This document shows, in pieces, positions 53,172-62,105 of a stretch of 64,000 nt of DNA. The notes beneath the pieces are model-generated. The model did no database searches and had not been told where the DNA came from. It saw nothing but the letters and a program-made list of their open reading frames with translations. How positions within the stretch are numbered: the first letter of the stretch is position 1; each line of letters begins with the position of its first letter. Origin of the DNA: CAYXDR01 sp046498185 (GTDB lineage Bacteria; Desulfobacterota; DSM-4660; Desulfatiglandales; Desulfatiglandaceae); contig JAWOBE010000032.1 in the NCBI GenBank assembly GCA_046498185.1, positions 21,259 through 85,258 on the forward strand, written 5' to 3'. The position numbers and the translations under genes are program-made.

Positions 53172-53717
53172 ATGACCAAGTCGTTTCTCTATGCCGCCGC
53201 TATGGGCGCGGGAAAGGTAAACGCCGTTTTTGTTTCGATGCAGCGAGGGTTTCTTTTCCTGATAATGGCGGTGTTGAGTCTTTCGATGTTTGCGGAAATT
53301 ATCACACGCTACTTTTTTAACACATCTCTGTTCGGCCTGGAGGAGTTCGTAGGATACACCGCAGTGTGGCTCTACTTTATAGGTGCGGCCTATGGAACTT
53401 ATGAACGGAGCCACATCAAGGCCGAATTCGTGGATGTGCTGTTCAGGGGACCGCGTGTTAATGCTTTCATCAGAGCTTTATCCGCCGTGCTTTCCACTTT
53501 CATATCCGCTGTGTTCACTTCCTGGTGCTGGGATTTCGTAGTTGAAAGTATCGAGATAAACGAACTCAGTCCAACCCACGACGTTCCCATGGTGTACTTT
53601 CAGTCGGCGCTGCTGGTAGGGGGTGCACTAATGACCCTTTATTTCGCGCTGGAGGCGGCACACTATACGAGTTTGGCTATCTCACAAAAGGAGGGTCATA
53701 CCGCGTGGAAGGTGTGA
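53172..53717 (+). CDS. dctQ: TRAP transporter small permease DctQ (cluster 2)
   Basis: A 181-residue protein with four membrane helices and the DctQ motif GLEEFVGYTAVWLYFIGAAYG and the following SHIKAEFVDVLF. ATG 53172 follows GGAG; the frame's upstream ATG at 53127 would add 15 polar residues without a ribosome site. It overlaps dctM by 13 bases. Confidence 0.9.
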   Translation: MTKSFLYAAAMGAGKVNAVFVSMQRGFLFLIMAVLSLSMFAEIITRYFFNTSLFGLEEFVGYTAVWLYFIGAAYGTYERSHIKAEFVDVLFRGPRVNAFIRALSAVLSTFISAVFTSWCWDFVVESIEINELSPTHDVPMVYFQSALLVGGALMTLYFALEAAHYTSLAISQKEGHTAWKV

Positions 53718-55009
53718 TACTCGGCTTTGCCGTCGTTATCGTACTCATCGTGGTGGGGATGCCCGTGGCGATGGCTTTCGGCGCCCTCACCTTCGTGCTC
53801 ATCATCTGGTTTGACGCAGACCCTTCCTATCTGATTCCCACCACTTTCATCAAGATACGCTCCGTGGTACTTTTGGCTGTCCCCCTTTTCATCCTGTTTG
53901 GACACCTCCTGGACTCGAGCGGGCTGGCCAAACGTCTCGTCGATTTCGTCAACTCGCTGATCGGCCACCTGAAGGGCGGCTTGGGAACCGTAACCGTGGT
54001 GACCACCGCCGTGTTCAGCGCCATCTCCGGGACCGACTCGGCGGCCATTGCCTGCATCGGGACGGTGATGATTCCCCGGCTGGAAGAACATGGATACCCA
54101 AGGGGCCATGCCACTGCTCTGGTCGCCTGCTCGGGCATCCTCGGTCAGCTGGTTCCGCCGAGCGTTCCAATGATTTTCTATGCCATCATCACGGGAAATT
54201 CAATCCCGGCCGTGTGGCTCGCCACCTTGGGGCCCGCAGTACTGATAGTAATCATTTATTCAGCTTTGAGCACATGGGCCGTGCGAAAACTACCCATCAA
54301 AGTTACCCGCAAAGCGGAGAGCTTCGGCCAATATCGGCGAACTGTTGCTCGTGCCACGATCAAGGCACTGCCGGTACTGATTCTGCCTGTTATAGTGCTG
54401 GGCGGCATTTACGGGGGTATCGTGACGCCCACAGAAGGGGCCTGCCTGGGGGCGGCTTATGTGCTGGTCGTAGGTGCATTTTTTTACCGCAGCATCCGGA
54501 TGGGGGAGATCAGGGATGCCATGGTCAGCGCAGCGGTAATCAGCGGAGTCGTTATGATCATGATTTTCTTCACCGAGGTGAGCAGCAAGATTCTGGTGAT
54601 AGAAGGCGTGACCGAAGAGTTGAGCAACTGGATCCTGGACATCTCGCCGAACATTTACACGACGCTCCTGCTCCTCAATTTTGTGCTACTTTTGATGGGG
54701 ATGATGATGAACGATTTGAGCGGCACCGTGCTGGCTGCCGCATTGCTCTATCCAATTGCGATCAACGCCGGTGTCCACCCGTTGCACTTCGCCGCGATCG
54801 TGGGCGTGAACCTGGGCTTGGGCACGGTTACACCTCCCACGGCACCGATGCTTTTCCTCGCCGGCAGAATTGGAAACTGCAACGCCCGGGACTATATACG
54901 GCCTGCGATGTTTTTTATGTGGGGGGGCATGCTGCCGGTGCTGGCGGTAACCACCTACTGGCCCGAGGTCAGCTTGTTCCTGCCGAGGCTGGCGGGCTTC
55001 ATACGGTAA
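53705..55009 (+). CDS. dctM: TRAP transporter large permease DctM (cluster 2)
   Basis: A 434-residue protein with about 12 helices and DctM hallmarks: GMPVAMAFGALTF, AISGTDSAAIACIG, LGQLVPPSVPMIFYA and GIVTPTEGACLGAA. The start is GTG 53705, ten bases after AAGGAGG. It overlaps the end of dctQ by 13 bases. The next gene, on the other strand, is a metallo-beta-lactamase-fold gene, 99 bases away. Confidence 0.93.
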   Translation: MEGVILGFAVVIVLIVVGMPVAMAFGALTFVLIIWFDADPSYLIPTTFIKIRSVVLLAVPLFILFGHLLDSSGLAKRLVDFVNSLIGHLKGGLGTVTVVTTAVFSAISGTDSAAIACIGTVMIPRLEEHGYPRGHATALVACSGILGQLVPPSVPMIFYAIITGNSIPAVWLATLGPAVLIVIIYSALSTWAVRKLPIKVTRKAESFGQYRRTVARATIKALPVLILPVIVLGGIYGGIVTPTEGACLGAAYVLVVGAFFYRSIRMGEIRDAMVSAAVISGVVMIMIFFTEVSSKILVIEGVTEELSNWILDISPNIYTTLLLLNFVLLLMGMMMNDLSGTVLAAALLYPIAINAGVHPLHFAAIVGVNLGLGTVTPPTAPMLFLAGRIGNCNARDYIRPAMFFMWGGMLPVLAVTTYWPEVSLFLPRLAGFIR

Positions 55010-55108
55010 GGCCTCTTCGGCTCCGACACACGCCCACCGGTCAAGCCGCAGGTAGAACCGGTTCCTTGCCGTCCAACCTGTAAGGTTGGAGTGCCGGCCG
55101 GGACATTT

Positions 55109-55954
55109 TCATATCTCGAAGCTCTTGCTTGTGTGGATTTCCAGGAATCTATCGCCGAATGCGTGGGCCAGCATGGACATTCCCCTGAACTCGGTGCAAT
55201 GGCAGGGTGCTATTACAGAGGGCGCCATAGCGGTCAGATCCTTCACCGTGTCTGAAATCCTTTGCCCGGAGGCCGATGAGAGGTGTGTCCCGCCGACAAC
55301 CGCATGGATCCGCTCTTCGCCGGTCACTTCACGTGCGCGTAGCAGATGATTGATCATGCCGCGGTGGGCACAGCCCATGATGACTACAAGACCTTCCGCG
55401 GTGCGCACCACCAGACTGAGATCGTCCGCCAAGGGGTCTGGTTCAAGCATACCGTCCACCTTGACACAGCATGCGGGATCCACCTGTTCGTACTCGGTAA
55501 TAAGGGGGACTTCCCCTGTGGTCAATGCATATTTACCGATGGAAACAGGATCTTCAGACATCAGAAAACGGGCTCCCAGGCTTTCCAGTTCCTCCCTCCG
55601 GAAGGGAATTCCGACATATCGTTCCACGTCGCCCAGTTTGCCGTATTTCACGTCCCATATAGAAGGATGCGCCACCACATCTACGGGCCCTGTCCGCCGC
55701 AAGACCTCGCGAAGGCCTCCCACATGGTCTTCATGACCGTGACTGAGTACCACGGTGTCAATTCTGGAAAAATCGATACCCAGAAGACGTGCATTGTGCA
55801 CAACCGCAGAGGCAAGCCCCGTATCGAACAGAATCACGCGGTCTTCGGTTTCCACCAACATGCTTAAGGCGTATTCACCCTGAAAAAACCAGTTAAGCGT
55901 AGCGGGGTCCCCGCCCGTGACATTGTCCACGAGAACAGTGATGCGAAGCGTCAT
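55109..55954 (-). CDS. Metallo-beta-lactamase-fold hydrolase, RFAP-synthase-like (TRAP-linked, copy 2)
   Basis: A 281-residue homologue of the gene at 12640: metal motif HGHEDH (residues 72-77), GCAHRG, GGTHLSS and a late PCHCTE. The two share layout and most motifs but differ in detail (identity by eye is moderate). Here it is convergent with dctM rather than inside the operon. The same pairing with a TRAP transporter in two places suggests that the enzyme processes what the transporter imports. Substrate unknown. Confidence 0.88.
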   Translation of the reverse strand: MTLRITVLVDNVTGGDPATLNWFFQGEYALSMLVETEDRVILFDTGLASAVVHNARLLGIDFSRIDTVVLSHGHEDHVGGLREVLRRTGPVDVVAHPSIWDVKYGKLGDVERYVGIPFRREELESLGARFLMSEDPVSIGKYALTTGEVPLITEYEQVDPACCVKVDGMLEPDPLADDLSLVVRTAEGLVVIMGCAHRGMINHLLRAREVTGEERIHAVVGGTHLSSASGQRISDTVKDLTAMAPSVIAPCHCTEFRGMSMLAHAFGDRFLEIHTSKSFEI

Positions 55955-56230
55955 TTTTAACCTTCCTAAAAAAGATGGAACTCGAGCGGTTTATGAATCA
56001 TCGACGGCAGCAGTGCTCAGCCGATAAAGCCATAATCTTACCGATTTCCTGAAGGACATACAAGGTAAAAGTGCCTTCGTGCAGAGAGCACTATACGCTG
56101 GCCCAATTATCCGGGCACGGAACAGGGCAGGGGGGCTGGATTTCGGGGAGAGCCGGGCGGCAACCGAGCCCGGACTCTTGAACGGTTCCGTCCATGCCCA
56201 ACAGCCCTGGATTCTGCAAATCCCAGCCTG

Positions 56231-58363
56231 TTATCGAAGGCCTTCAGGTTTCAAAACGATGTCGCCGAGAATCGGGTTGTACATCGTGTCGAAGGTGCCT
56301 CCTGTCGAGATGTGGCCATCGGCCTTTTCGGGTTCAGTTTCTATGTCAACCGGGTTACCGTCTTTATCTACCGGTTCGCCGTGGTCGTTCACCCGGACGA
56401 TTCCGGTCGGGGTAATTCCTTCACCTTCCTCGTTATAGGGGCGGCTGGTGATGATTTCGCCTGTTGGTATGATTTTTCCTTCAGCGTCCTTAACCGATCC
56501 GTCCGAACGGAAGGTAAAGGGTGTATCGTCGCTTTCCGAACCAAAAACATCTTTCCCGAGATTATAGCTTTGATCGAGCACGATCTTTCGGTAGAGCTCG
56601 ATATTCCGCTTCATTGTTTTTTCTGAAGGATAAAAAAGGTTCCCTTTAATATAGTATGAGCCACTTTCTTCATCGCGATAAAGATACTTGGATGCCGCCA
56701 CGTAGGATCTCATGACCTTCTGCCGGTCGACGAGTCGTGATTTTCGTTCTTCGCGACCCAGATTTTTGAGCAGGCCGTCATCAAATATTTCCTCGATTTG
56801 ATGTTTCAGGCCGATGGCATCAACGTTTTCCTTCGCGTACCGGCGCAGCTCGTTTCCGATCTCTTCGGGCATTACTCCATAAAGGTCAGCACCGACGACA
56901 GTGTGGTAGAAATATCCCCGTTCTCCCATCCCATTGCTTTCGTACTGATAATCGTTGAGTTTCGTACGATGGGGGCGCTTTGAATCATAAACCCCGTAAT
57001 CCATCTCTCCCCATCCTTTATCGCCGGGGAGTTTGCGTTGAAATGACCAGACCGAATCCACCGTGTTCCCCACCTTTCCGTGGCACCCGATGCATTGCAT
57101 GAGCTCTTCGGTTGTTTGGGCACGCATATCGCCGCGGCGGTTCTCGATATAACCCGACAGAAGCCAGCCGGCATTGTTGTCGACCCATCCCTGGCCTTCG
57201 TTGCCGATCACGAATTTTTCGGGGTGCGCATCTTCGTCTATATCTTCGATGCCCACGTCCTTCCACTTATACATGTACCTCATTTCTTTTATCCGCTTCG
57301 ATCGGGTTCCCGGAAATTCAAAGGTCTGACCGCTGTTTCCTATAACGCCGTCGACTTCTTTAGCCGTTTCTCCGTCGGCTTTCAGATCGACATAATGCAG
57401 AGGGTGCGCGAACTCGGTGCCCACTGGAAAGAATCCCTTTTTGACCTCTGTTCCGGCAGCATCTCCGTAGTAATGCGTTTGACTGTACTTGCGGTTTTTG
57501 ATGTTTTTTTCAAGAAGCGCCAGGTTTTTCCTGTAAATTTCAAGTCTGGGTTCCCCTCCCTCGTTCATGAATTCCCGGGGCAGGCGGATGTAAATGCCGC
57601 TGACACTTCCCGTGAGAGGAGTGAAAATACCGTAAGGAAAAAAATTAATGGCTCGCCAGCCCGTGACGAATCCATTTTCGTCCCTGATGAAACCTTCAGA
57701 GTCAATGTAGCCGTGGGTGCCGCCGGAGGTAGTATCCTGCCCGCCCAAAGGGAACAGGTGGTTCGGATTTAGAGCGGGGAAGAGCACGAATTCCCCGGGG
57801 CCGGTGTTGAGCCACTGCTTGTTTTCGTTGGAACGGGCCCGTGTGAACGCCGGAGTCCAGTTGTCCCGCCGAACGTAATCGACATCTTCCAGATTCGGAA
57901 TATCCAAATTTTCCTTTTTGAGCCTTTCGAAGATCTCGTGCGGAAAAATAGTATTGCGCCAGAGCACCTTATTGAGGTCGGCGGTCGGAAAGCTGTAGAG
58001 CACCTGGTCTTCACCCAGCGGAAAAGCATTTCCATGCTCTATGGAGGCCAGATAGTCGGTATGGCAGTATAGACATGCATTCTGAGTCCCATAGCCGGTT
58101 TCGATCCAGCATTGAGCCGGGATGGAAGGTTCCTCGTTGTAGGATGGTTTGTAAGACGCTCCGGTGCGTTCCAGGAAATCCACGGGAGAAATCCCTTTAT
58201 GAAAATCATCCAGGCGAATGGCCTCAGCTTGCAAGCCCTTTTTGGCGAGGTTTTTGAGCTCTGATTCAACAGAAGGCCCTTTTTGTTCTTCAGCCGGGAT
58301 AGGATTGCATAAAAATAAGGACATAAAAAAAATAAATACTATCATTTTACATTTATAAAACAT
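56231..58363 (-). CDS. Exported diheme c-type cytochrome
   Basis: About 710 residues with a signal peptide (residues 1-24, cut near PAEEQ). Two heme-binding motifs are visible: CLYCH (97-101) and CIGCH (424-428). The long intervening part has no other recognised domain. The C-terminal ~120 residues are rich in short charged segments and end LKPEGLR. I infer a periplasmic electron-transfer or oxidoreductase role. ATG 58363 is eight bases from GGAG, better than the ATG at 58369. It stands alone; no partner cytochrome is near. Confidence 0.82.
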   Translation of the reverse strand: MFYKCKMIVFIFFMSLFLCNPIPAEEQKGPSVESELKNLAKKGLQAEAIRLDDFHKGISPVDFLERTGASYKPSYNEEPSIPAQCWIETGYGTQNACLYCHTDYLASIEHGNAFPLGEDQVLYSFPTADLNKVLWRNTIFPHEIFERLKKENLDIPNLEDVDYVRRDNWTPAFTRARSNENKQWLNTGPGEFVLFPALNPNHLFPLGGQDTTSGGTHGYIDSEGFIRDENGFVTGWRAINFFPYGIFTPLTGSVSGIYIRLPREFMNEGGEPRLEIYRKNLALLEKNIKNRKYSQTHYYGDAAGTEVKKGFFPVGTEFAHPLHYVDLKADGETAKEVDGVIGNSGQTFEFPGTRSKRIKEMRYMYKWKDVGIEDIDEDAHPEKFVIGNEGQGWVDNNAGWLLSGYIENRRGDMRAQTTEELMQCIGCHGKVGNTVDSVWSFQRKLPGDKGWGEMDYGVYDSKRPHRTKLNDYQYESNGMGERGYFYHTVVGADLYGVMPEEIGNELRRYAKENVDAIGLKHQIEEIFDDGLLKNLGREERKSRLVDRQKVMRSYVAASKYLYRDEESGSYYIKGNLFYPSEKTMKRNIELYRKIVLDQSYNLGKDVFGSESDDTPFTFRSDGSVKDAEGKIIPTGEIITSRPYNEEGEGITPTGIVRVNDHGEPVDKDGNPVDIETEPEKADGHISTGGTFDTMYNPILGDIVLKPEGLR

Positions 58364-59164
58364 ATTCATTTCTCCTGTTTCAAGTTAACATAATTGTTCT
58401 TATTTAAAAATTATTGTAAAGGAACCGCGGACGTCGGTCAACACTCCATGAACACACACCATTAGCACTATTCCTTTGCCTTTGTCAGCCGGGGATTCGA
58501 CCATAGCCGGGGAAAACAACTGCGCATCGATACCACGGTACTTTTCAAGGATCATGCCACTGTAAGAGGCTATCCAGGTCCAGGCCGGCCGTTTCAAAAA
58601 CTGGTTTATAAAGCGGTCCCCCTCTAAAGCATCTGCGGCACTGGGGGTATCTCAGGAAATACGATTAAGCTGGGTTCCTGTAAGATTTCGTTACGTATGG
58701 CTTATCGAATGTTGTACTTTCAACAGGGTCTGGAAACAAAAGCATTCAAGTACAATCATTGACCGCCGAGCCCGCGTTTGACCTGGAACCTGGACGCTAC
58801 GCCTGATGCCTGTTTTTGATTTTCTGAAATGGAACCGCCCTTACAGCTCATTATGGTCAACACAGATGGCTCAGCCCAGCCATCGGTGGCTAATCTCGTT
58901 GACCGGATTGGACCGATCTCATCACATTACACCAAGCCAACTGAGGAAGCCCTGGTTGATACCTTTTCTATCGGAACGAACGCACTGATTCTTGTGCACT
59001 AGCTCTACACACAAAAAACCGGCAACTGCCCGGCGAAGACCACTCATATGGGTCTTGCCCTTGGGCAACCTTAAGATATGCCTTGCCCTTGCCGATTAAC
59101 GCCTCTGGCACGATGCTTGCTGATGACCCAACTGTCACGACTCACTCCAAGAGGTAGGCGGTTA
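58364..59164. other. About 800 bases without a supported gene
   Basis: Between the diheme cytochrome and the transposase relic. Short frames exist (58400-58597 minus, 65 codons; 58806-58988 plus, 60 codons) but neither shows a family pattern, and the codon use is not convincing. The composition and the next two relics suggest decayed accessory DNA. Nothing repeated is evident. Confidence 0.5.
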
Positions 59165-60221
59165 TGTCACAGGTGGTTTATCTTCCCAGGGACACCCCCA
59201 AGCTCTGCCTACTACCAGTGTGTGCAGGAACATTTTGAGGCCTTCGAGCAGGTCTATGAAGACCCGCCTGACTTGCCTTGAATGCACCTGAAAAGCATAA
59301 GCATCAATCAGAGGAATAAGATCCAAAGTGCAGCAAGCCCTTGTAACGGCATTGGCGGGCAGGGCGCTTTGAGCGCCAAAATCGTTTTTTTTTGGCCCTA
59401 TGTACGAAGCGTCATTTATCGATTCCTCGATTGCAGCATCCTGAACAATGGCCAATGGCTTGTCCGTGTCAAGTGTGACGAATGTGGTCATGAGTATTTG
59501 TTGGCCTTTTCATGCAAACGTAAGCATTTCTGTTCGTCATGTCATCAGCAAAGACTGGTGGAATTCGGTGAGTGGCTGTGTAAGTAAGTCCTCAAATCCA
59601 TACCGCAGCGGCATTTTGTTTTCAGCATACCCAAGATCCTACGCCGGCATTTCCTCTACGATCGAAAGCTCCTTTCCGAGAAGAGTCAAAGGTCATTTAC
59701 CAGTCGAAGGATGGAAAGGAGGACAAGGTCTTTGACTCCCTGTAATGGCTGGCGACCATGCCTGCCTGTGCGTGCCGCACTCACACAGGTGTTGTCACCT
59801 TCCGAACAATGGCGAACAGATGGTAAGATATATGGGCTTCTACAGTAATGTGAGGCGCGGCAAACGAAAAAAGCAGGATCAGGACGGCGTGATACCTTCC
59901 ATCCTCGATCCCGATGGGTCGTCCAGGGAATACCGGAAAAACTGGGCGCGCTTGATCCAAAAGATCTATGAAGTAGACCCACGAACCTGTCCGAAATGCC
60001 AGGGCAGGATGCTGATTATCTCTTTCATAGAGGACGCTGAAATCACCAAGAAAATCCTCAAGCACCTGGGTTTATGGGAAGTAAAACCCCGTACACCTCT
60101 CAAAGCGAAACTACCACCACAAAATGTCCATATAGATTATTCAAATTCCCAGGTCCCACCCTGTGAGGATGATCTTTACTACGATCCGGATTACCCTATT
60201 GAGGCATATGACCAGAGTTAA
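59165..60221 (+). pseudogene. Decayed IS91-type transposase
   Basis: Fragments in different frames line up with one IS91-family (HUH, rolling-circle) transposase. The N-terminus reads MSQVVYLPRD, then in another frame YYQCVQEHFEAFEQVYED, then a zinc-binding part VKCDECGHEYLLAFSC...HFCSSCHQQRLVEFGEWLCK (read as VKCDECG and CSSCHQQR), then VLKSIPQRHFVFSIPKILRR, the segment VIYQSKDGKEDKVFDSL followed by a stop, and last RYMGFYSNVRRGKRKK to the end. Frameshifts, an internal stop at the DSL segment and a deletion of most of the catalytic core make it inactive. Confidence 0.85.
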
Positions 60222-60498
60222 TCCGTGATTTTACCCGCATGGCTGTTTTTTGAAAGCCAACCTCGGAATCTCGGGGAGCGGTATCGCTGGATTACCCCCA
60301 AGCAGGGCCGGTTTTTCTAAATTCTCATCTTTTGAAGGCCTTCTCCTACTAACGCCTCTATTTCTCTAACAACCCACCACCATCCTCCCTTTTCCCTCTA
60401 CCGTATGTTGTGGTTGTGGTCCGTTTTTTTCTTGACACCAGCCAAAATTATCGCTTACACTCCCTCACAAAAGCGAGTTCTTATCACCTCATACTGAT
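60222..60498. other. Spacer with possible outward promoter
   Basis: 277 bases after the transposase relic. TTGACA at 60432-60437, 17 bases, TTACAC at 60455-60460 forms a fair promoter pointing at the broken gene downstream. The end of an IS91-type element should lie here, but I cannot fix it. No gene. Confidence 0.35.
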
Positions 60499-61869
60499 TT
60501 GATCAATTCCAATGAATATACTCAAGATCTCGGCGGCCGATGTGTAAATATAACAAAACCTAACCGTACGCTTAGAGAGTATAGGTATAATGCTATTGTC
60601 CGGTTTACGAATCCCGACGTAGCGAATTATACGTTGGAGAGGACGGCCACAGGCTTCAAACTGTCCGGCAGCAACAAACCAATTGAGCGCGCACCAATCA
60701 GCCTTTCAAATCCGGTCCGCTGGCAGGATGAACCAGATGCCGGGGATAGCCTGAGCTTTCATCAAGCAGTCACGATGGCAACAGGACATATCCTCTTTTA
60801 CAAAGTGGTATTCAAAGCGGATGGTTACTCTCTGGGGGACTTAGTCTATTCACTGCTCGTGACTCCTGGGCAAAAGAAACAGATCGTTTCGTATGACATC
60901 GCTAATACGCTCGAGGCGTCGGAAACACAACGATTGTCTCAGGGCGAACGCCTCGCCGCCGAATTGCTGGATGAACGCACGATAACCGAGGAACTCAGCG
61001 GTGGGCTCAGCGAATCCCTGCAAGGAAGAAGTTCCGCCAGCACTTCAGGAATCAGAGTGGATTGGGGATAGGGGTTTCGAGGGGCAAGTTCGGCGGCTCC
61101 CTCGGGGTGGCGGGTGGATACTCCAATGCGAATTCTTCGCCTCCGGAAGCGGAGCGAGAAACATTAGTCAATCCTTTGCCGAGAAACTGCGACAGGCGCT
61201 TATGCATAACGCCGAAAGTTATCGTGAACTGAATGCGTCAGTTGTCACCACTGTTAAGGAAAGTCAAGAATATTCTGTAATTACAGAATTGATAGCCAAT
61301 CACACAATCACTGCCATTCAGTAACGATGATGTTTTTTGAGGTGCTTCGACATTTTGCCATTTCACAGGAACTTTCAGACGTACAGGAGTGTGTCTTTGT
61401 TCCATTAGTTCTAACGGAATTTAATGTGGATAACATTTCAAAATGGAAAGATGTTTTAGCAACTAATCTACTCCCGATCCCATCCAACACCTATTTGCAA
61501 CCGCCGTGGTTTAAGAAGTATATCAGACGCCATCCGCTGGCGAAGGCATTCGACGCCAATATACGGATCAAGACCGATTACGCCAGGGTGGATTACTCCG
61601 AAATAATGTATGCTGAAGATGCAATTGTATCAATTAACGGAGAAATACGCCTGCGCCTGCGCATCCGCCTCCCTCGTCCCAGGACCGGATACGATCGGAT
61701 CATGTCTATGCCAGTTGTCGCAAGGATAGTAAGGGACAAGGTGTATGACGAAGAGGTTTCGAAACGGACTTGGATTCCCGGACAACGGCCGCCACGTGCA
61801 GTATATAGGACAATGGAAGAAAAGTTCCAGCTTTTTGCGCCCATACAAAACAAGCATATGCTTAGTTAA
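60499..61869 (+). pseudogene. Multiply frameshifted gene, ancestral product unassigned
   Basis: A single ancestral reading frame now broken at least three times: frame 1 to about 61070 (190 codons), then frame 3 (GKFGGSLGVAGGYSNANSS near 61083), then frame 2 (SGSGARNISQSFAEKLRQAL near 61150), then frame 1 again from about 61306, where NHCHSVTMM joins FFEVLRHFAISQELSDVQE. The last stretch stops at 61869. The pieces are continuous in sense (polar, then helix-rich), which shows decay rather than four genes. I do not recognise the family; the length left suggests a large protein truncated at the C-terminus. Confidence 0.7.
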
Positions 61870-62105
61870 CTATACTTTCTTGGGGCCGCTTGGAATTGCA
61901 CCGAGGAGCTATAGCCTAAAGCCATAAAGAGATTCAGCTTTATAATTCCTTACATTAAAATAGACTTTCACCATGTGGAAAAAGTCGTTTGAGGGCCAGG
62001 CCGGCATCGGCAGTCACAACCCTGAAGGTAGCTCCACGATATCGGTATTCAATCGGTTTACTGACACTATGAATTAATTTCATAAAAGAAGGGGGAAATA
62101 TGATA

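Noticed and set aside
58400..58597. A 65-codon minus-strand frame upstream of the cytochrome
   Set aside because: No family similarity or conserved pattern that I can see and the start lacks a ribosome site; it lies in decayed DNA.
58806..58988. A 60-codon plus-strand frame before the transposase relic
   Set aside because: Composition is unremarkable, with no motif; probably chance.
58364..62105. A complete genomic island with direct-repeat ends
   Set aside because: No integrase, att-like repeat pair or tRNA end was seen around the decayed region.
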